From NCBI GenBank assembly GCA_947177645.1, contig CAMWVJ010000051.1, positions 1 to 7,924 of the forward strand: DNA of 7,924 nucleotides, written 5' to 3'. The stretch is from an uncultured Desulfovibrio sp. Lineage in GTDB: Bacteria; Desulfobacterota; Desulfovibrionia; Desulfovibrionales; Desulfovibrionaceae. Positions 4,289 to 7,924 of the stretch are shown piece after piece. Every line of letters begins with the position of its first letter. Position 1 is the stretch's first letter. The position numbers and the translations under genes were made by a program. Under the pieces are notes generated by a model. It was not told the DNA's origin and did no database searches. It saw nothing but the letters and a program-made list of their open reading frames with translations.

Positions 4289-7231
4289 ATGGAGCGGCAC
4301 GGTTTCAGTCTGGCGGAGGAAAGGGAGCTTCCCGAAGTGGGGGGCACGGCGCGGCTCTGGCGGCACGATGCCACGGGGGCCGAACTGCTCTCCATCGTCA
4401 ATGCGGACGAGAACAAGTGCTTCGGGGTCAGCTTCCGCACGCCGCCCGCGGATTCCACGGGCGTGGCCCACATCCTCGAGCATTCCGTGCTCTGCGGCTC
4501 GGAGCGCTACCCGGTGAAGGAGCCCTTCGTGGAGCTGCTCAAGGGCTCGCTCCAGACCTTCCTCAACGCCTTCACCTTCCCGGACAAGACCTGCTACCCG
4601 GTGGCCAGCGCCAACTTGCAGGATTTTTACAACCTCATCGACGTTTACCTCGACGCGGTGTTCCATCCGCGCATCAGCGAGGACATCTTCCGCCAGGAGG
4701 GCTGGCATGTGGAGGCCGCCCCGGGCGACGCCCCCTGGACATACAAGGGCGTGGTCTATAACGAGATGAAGGGCGCCTATTCCTCGCCCGATTCCGTGCT
4801 CGCCGAAAAGAGCCAGCAGGCGGTCTTTCCCGACACCCTCTACAGCCTTGACTCCGGCGGCGACCCGGAGCGCATCCCCGACCTTGCGTATACGGCTTTC
4901 AAGGAATTCCACCGCCGCCACTACCAGCCGGGGAACGCGCGCTTCTTTTTCTGGGGCGACGACCCCGAGGACGCGCGCCTGGCGCGCATCGACGCGGAGC
5001 TTCAGCGCCTTGCCAGCCGCCGCCCCGAGCCGGCCGACGAGGCCGTGCCCCTGCAAAAGCGGCTTGCCGCGCCGCGCCGGGTGGAGGTGCCCTATGCGGC
5101 CGGCCCGGGCGAGACGCGCGCGCTCTTCACCATCAACTGGCTTTTGGGCGAGCGCGGCGACGTGCATGAGGCCCTGCTCATGGAGATGCTGGAGCACATC
5201 CTCGAGGGCCTGCCCGGCTCGCCGCTCAGGCTCGCGCTCATCAGCTCCGGCCTCGGGGAGGACACCACGGGCTGCGGCCTCGAGACCGACCTGCGCCAGA
5301 TGTATTATTCCACGGGCCTCAAGGGCGTGGCGCCGGAGGACGTGCCCCGCGCCGAGGCCCTGATCCTCGACACCCTGCGCGGCCTTGCGGAAAACGGCAT
5401 CCCGGCCGAGGCCGTGGAGGCCGCGGTGAACAGCGTGGAATTCGCCTACCGCGAGAACAATTCCGGCCGCTTCCCGCGCGGGCTGGCCGCCATGATCCAG
5501 TCCCTCTCCACGTGGCTCTATGACGGCGACCCGCTGGCGCCGCTCGCCTGGGAGGCGCCGCTTGAAGCCATCAAGGCCCGCATCGCCGCGGGCGAGCCGG
5601 TCTTTGAGGAGGCCCTGCGCCGCAATTTCCTCGACAATCCGCACCGCGCGCATGTGGTGCTGCTGCCGGACACCAGCCTGGGCGACGAGCGCCTTGCGGC
5701 CGAGGCCGCCCGCCTCGAGGCCCTGCGCGCCGCATCCTCGCCCGAGGCCCGCGAGCGCCTGGAGGAGGAGACGCGCCACCTTGAGGAAGCCCAGGCCGCG
5801 CCGGACAGCCCCGAGGCGCTGGCCACCATCCCGGCCCTGGGCCTTTCTGACCTGCCGCCCCGCAACATGCCGCTCCCGCTGGCGGAACGGAACATCCCGC
5901 AGACGGCCCTCGCCCACGAGCTCCCCACCGCGGGCATCGCCTACGCGAGCCTGCTCTTGCCGGTAAAGCAAATCCCCGAGCGGCTTTTGCCGCTCCTGCC
6001 GCTCTTCTGCCGCTCCCTCACCGAGACGGGCACGGCCCGGCGCGACATGGCCGCGCTCGGCGCGCACATGGCCGCCAAGACCGGCGGCGTCGGCGCCACG
6101 CCGCTCACGGGACTCCGGCTCGGCAGCCGCGAGACCTTCTGCCACGTGGCGCTCTCCGGCAAGGCGGTGTACGACAAGATCCCGGACCTTTTCGCCATCA
6201 TGGAGGAGGTCCTGCTCGAGCCCGCGCGCGACCCGGCCATGCTGCGCGAGCGCCTGGGGCAGATGCTGCTCGAGGAAAAGGCGCGGCTGGAATACGGCAT
6301 CCAGGCGGCCGGGCACGCCACGGTGGGGGCGCGCCTGCGCGCCCGCTACACCGGCGAGGGCGCGCTCGCCGAACAGCTCGCCGGCCTCACCTATCTCGAA
6401 TCCGTGCGGGCGCTGCTCCGGCGCCTTGAGGAGGCGCCGGAAACTGTGCTCGCCGACCTTGAGGAACTGCGCCGGCATATCGTCACGGGAAGCGGCGTCA
6501 TTTTCGACTGCACGGCCGAGGCCTCGGGCCTCGCCCTGGCCGAGCGCTACGCCGCGCCCTTGCTCGCGCGCCTCCCCGGCGCGCCCGCGGAAAGCGCGGA
6601 CGACCCCGACCTCATGGACATCCGCCATCTTGCGCCCATGACGGGCCTGCCCCAGGCCGAGGCCCTGCTGACCCCGGCCCAGGTCAACTATGTGGGCAAG
6701 GCCGCCAACCTCTACGACCTTGGCTATGAGTGGCACGGCTCGGCGAGCGTCATCCTGCGCTACCTGCGCATGGGGCGCCTGTGGGACGAGGTGCGCGTGC
6801 GCGGGGGCGCCTACGGGGTCTTCTGCAATCTCGACCGCGTGGGCGGCACCCTCGTCTGCGCCTCCTACCGCGACCCCAATGTGGAGCGCACCCTCGCGGC
6901 CTATGACGGCCTTGCGGACTTTTTGCGCGCCGCAGCACCGGATTCCGGGCGCCTCACCCAGGCCATCGTCGGCGCCGGGGGCGACCTCGACACCTACCTT
7001 TTGCCCGACGCGCGCGGCGCCCGGGCGCTCGGCACCTGGCTCGCCGGCAATACCGAGGAGCTGCGCCAGCGCACCCGCGAGGAGATGCTGGCCACCACGG
7101 CCGAGGATTTCGTGCGCTTCGCCGACACGCTGGAAGCCGCGGCCGAAGCCGGCGAGATTTGCGTGCTCGGCGGCCAGAAGGCGGAAAACGCGGCCCAGGA
7201 AGCCGGCTGGATGACCCGCCAGGTGCTCTAG
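4289..7231 (+). CDS. M16C family zinc metallopeptidase (presequence-protease-like)
   Basis: The 980-residue product is full length for the one-chain M16C group (PreP and relatives, about 970-1,030). These enzymes form a closed two-half chamber that cuts unfolded peptides up to a few tens of residues. The inverted zinc motif HILEH gives His61, Glu64 (catalytic) and His65. The distal zinc ligand is Glu159 in GVVYNEMKG, 94 residues on, the spacing seen in PreP enzymes. The C-terminal half carries EVRVRGGAYG, whose Arg836 and Tyr842 match the Arg/Tyr pair PreP uses to hold substrate. Expected order: catalytic M16 domain (about 20-260), inactive M16 domain (about 270-450), a charged helical hinge (about 465-512), then the M16C-associated domain and a last M16 domain. 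There is no signal peptide or membrane segment, so it is probably cytoplasmic and degrades peptides left by other proteases. The gene diverges from aroC and ends 14 bases before the CbiR-like gene, suggesting one transcript. Confidence 0.95.
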   Translation: MERHGFSLAEERELPEVGGTARLWRHDATGAELLSIVNADENKCFGVSFRTPPADSTGVAHILEHSVLCGSERYPVKEPFVELLKGSLQTFLNAFTFPDKTCYPVASANLQDFYNLIDVYLDAVFHPRISEDIFRQEGWHVEAAPGDAPWTYKGVVYNEMKGAYSSPDSVLAEKSQQAVFPDTLYSLDSGGDPERIPDLAYTAFKEFHRRHYQPGNARFFFWGDDPEDARLARIDAELQRLASRRPEPADEAVPLQKRLAAPRRVEVPYAAGPGETRALFTINWLLGERGDVHEALLMEMLEHILEGLPGSPLRLALISSGLGEDTTGCGLETDLRQMYYSTGLKGVAPEDVPRAEALILDTLRGLAENGIPAEAVEAAVNSVEFAYRENNSGRFPRGLAAMIQSLSTWLYDGDPLAPLAWEAPLEAIKARIAAGEPVFEEALRRNFLDNPHRAHVVLLPDTSLGDERLAAEAARLEALRAASSPEARERLEEETRHLEEAQAAPDSPEALATIPALGLSDLPPRNMPLPLAERNIPQTALAHELPTAGIAYASLLLPVKQIPERLLPLLPLFCRSLTETGTARRDMAALGAHMAAKTGGVGATPLTGLRLGSRETFCHVALSGKAVYDKIPDLFAIMEEVLLEPARDPAMLRERLGQMLLEEKARLEYGIQAAGHATVGARLRARYTGEGALAEQLAGLTYLESVRALLRRLEEAPETVLADLEELRRHIVTGSGVIFDCTAEASGLALAERYAAPLLARLPGAPAESADDPDLMDIRHLAPMTGLPQAEALLTPAQVNYVGKAANLYDLGYEWHGSASVILRYLRMGRLWDEVRVRGGAYGVFCNLDRVGGTLVCASYRDPNVERTLAAYDGLADFLRAAAPDSGRLTQAIVGAGGDLDTYLLPDARGARALGTWLAGNTEELRQRTREEMLATTAEDFVRFADTLEAAAEAGEICVLGGQKAENAAQEAGWMTRQVL

Positions 7232-7245
7232 GGCGGCCCGGTTCC

Positions 7246-7924
7246 ATGAAGCTCGCCGCGCCGTCCTTCGTGCTCCCGGGAACGGTGGCGGAGAACGCGC
7301 GCTTCCTCGCCGGCCGGGTGGAGGAGGTGGGCCTCTGCTGCTTTGAGACCGAGGGCACGCTCGCCTATACCGAGACCGACCTGCCCCCGGAGCTCGCGGC
7401 GCTCCCCTTGCGCTGGCACCTGCACCTCCCGGCTGATTTGCCGTGGGCGCGGGGCGGCTCCACCGCCGCTGAGGTCGCGCTGGCCGTGCTCGCGCGCGTG
7501 GCGTATCTCGCGCCGCATCTCGCCGTTTTGCATCCGCCCACGGGCATGCCCGTGCAGGAGGCGCGGGCGCTACTCGCGGCCTTTGCCGCGGCCTGGCATG
7601 CCGCCGGCGCACCGCCCCTGCTGCTCGAGAACATCCGCGGTTGCGGGCTCACGGAGCTGGGCTGCGACTTTCTGGACGGGGAGGGCCTGGGCGTCTGTCT
7701 GGACGTTGGGCACCTGCTGGGCTATGTTCAGGGGCGGCTCCTCGCGTCGGAGCTTCCCGAACGGGCGCGCCTCGTCCACTGGAGCGCGCCGGGCGCGGCC
7801 CCCGGGGAGGACAGGCACCTGCCGCTTCCCGCGTTCACGCGGGCGCAGCGGGCCGTGGCGCTCGGCCTGCTCCGGCGTTTTTCGCCCGAGGCGGTGCATC
7901 TCGCCGAGGTCTTCCACTGGGAGG
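7246..7924 (+). CDS. cbiR: CbiR-like TIM-barrel metal-dependent phosphodiesterase (3' truncated by window)
   Basis: This reads MKLAAPSFVLPGTVAENARF and stays open for 226 residues to the right edge, so the C-terminus is missing. The pattern fits the AP endonuclease 2 / xylose isomerase-like TIM-barrel superfamily. Candidate metal ligands sit at strand ends: His58 and His60 (WHLHLP), His96 (AVLHPP), Glu128 (LLLEN), Asp153 and His156 (CLDVGH), His178 (LVHW), Asp189/His191 (EDRHLPL) and Glu221 (AEVF). The N-terminal APSFVLPGTVAEN and the CLDVGHLLGY stretch resemble CbiR, the cobamide-remodeling enzyme described from Akkermansia. CbiR cleaves the phosphoester holding the lower ligand so that a new ligand can be attached. 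I assign this from memory of the family, without alignment. A sugar-phosphate isomerase or another endonuclease IV-like hydrolase remains possible. The ATG follows the peptidase stop by 14 bases with no good Shine-Dalgarno, so it may be translationally coupled. Confidence 0.62.
   Translation, partial: MKLAAPSFVLPGTVAENARFLAGRVEEVGLCCFETEGTLAYTETDLPPELAALPLRWHLHLPADLPWARGGSTAAEVALAVLARVAYLAPHLAVLHPPTGMPVQEARALLAAFAAAWHAAGAPPLLLENIRGCGLTELGCDFLDGEGLGVCLDVGHLLGYVQGRLLASELPERARLVHWSAPGAAPGEDRHLPLPAFTRAQRAVALGLLRRFSPEAVHLAEVFHWE

Noticed and set aside
4076..7612. Very long minus-strand open frame running from 7612 through the peptidase gene into aroC
   Set aside because: It is antisense to a clear M16C gene. 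The part upstream of the aroC ATG has low-complexity Arg/Gly/Ala-rich sequence and no recognisable domain; GC-biased codons remove stops from this frame.
1..7924. CRISPR arrays, insertion sequences, rRNA and riboswitches
   Set aside because: No regular direct repeats with spacers, transposase motifs, rRNA sequences or recognisable riboswitch cores were seen.

Overview
The window is chromosomal DNA from a GC-rich bacterium. A hand count gives about 74% G+C at 6001-6360 and about 52% in the first 360 bases. The mix of RecD2 helicase, chorismate synthase, a one-chain M16C peptidase and a CbiR-like TIM-barrel protein suggests a sulfate-reducing deltaproteobacterium of the Desulfovibrio type (Desulfovibrionaceae, possibly a gut lineage). 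This is inference from gene content and composition; no phylogenetic marker was compared.

Layout, left to right. (1) 1-376, + strand: the C-terminal end of an MmeI-like (type IIG-type) DNA methyltransferase, with much lower G+C than the rest. (2) 377-476: a short spacer with two back-to-back inverted repeats. (3) 477-552, - strand: a complete tRNA-Val(UAC) with encoded CCA; its 3' end faces the methyltransferase. (4) 609-637: a probable promoter for the tRNA, whose -35 box overlaps the recD2 stop codon. (5) 634-4075, - strand: an aroC-recD2 pair with 28 bases between them. (6) 4076-4288: a divergent control region with a good aroC promoter, a GC-rich leader hairpin and a weaker candidate promoter for the + strand genes. 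(7) 4289-7231, + strand: a full-length M16C (presequence-protease-like) metallopeptidase. (8) 7246 to the right edge, + strand: a TIM-barrel protein resembling the cobamide-remodeling phosphodiesterase CbiR, cut by the window end.

From about 477 rightward this looks like ordinary core genome: a tRNA, DNA repair, aromatic amino acid synthesis, peptide turnover and probable corrinoid salvage. The left end looks different. The drop in G+C, the restriction-modification-type gene and the position exactly at a tRNA 3' end together suggest the edge of an integrated island whose body lies left of the window. No integrase or second attachment site is visible here, so this is a hypothesis. I see no clearly new multi-gene system within the window. 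The best leads are the island edge, the aroC leader structure and the peptidase/CbiR-like pair.
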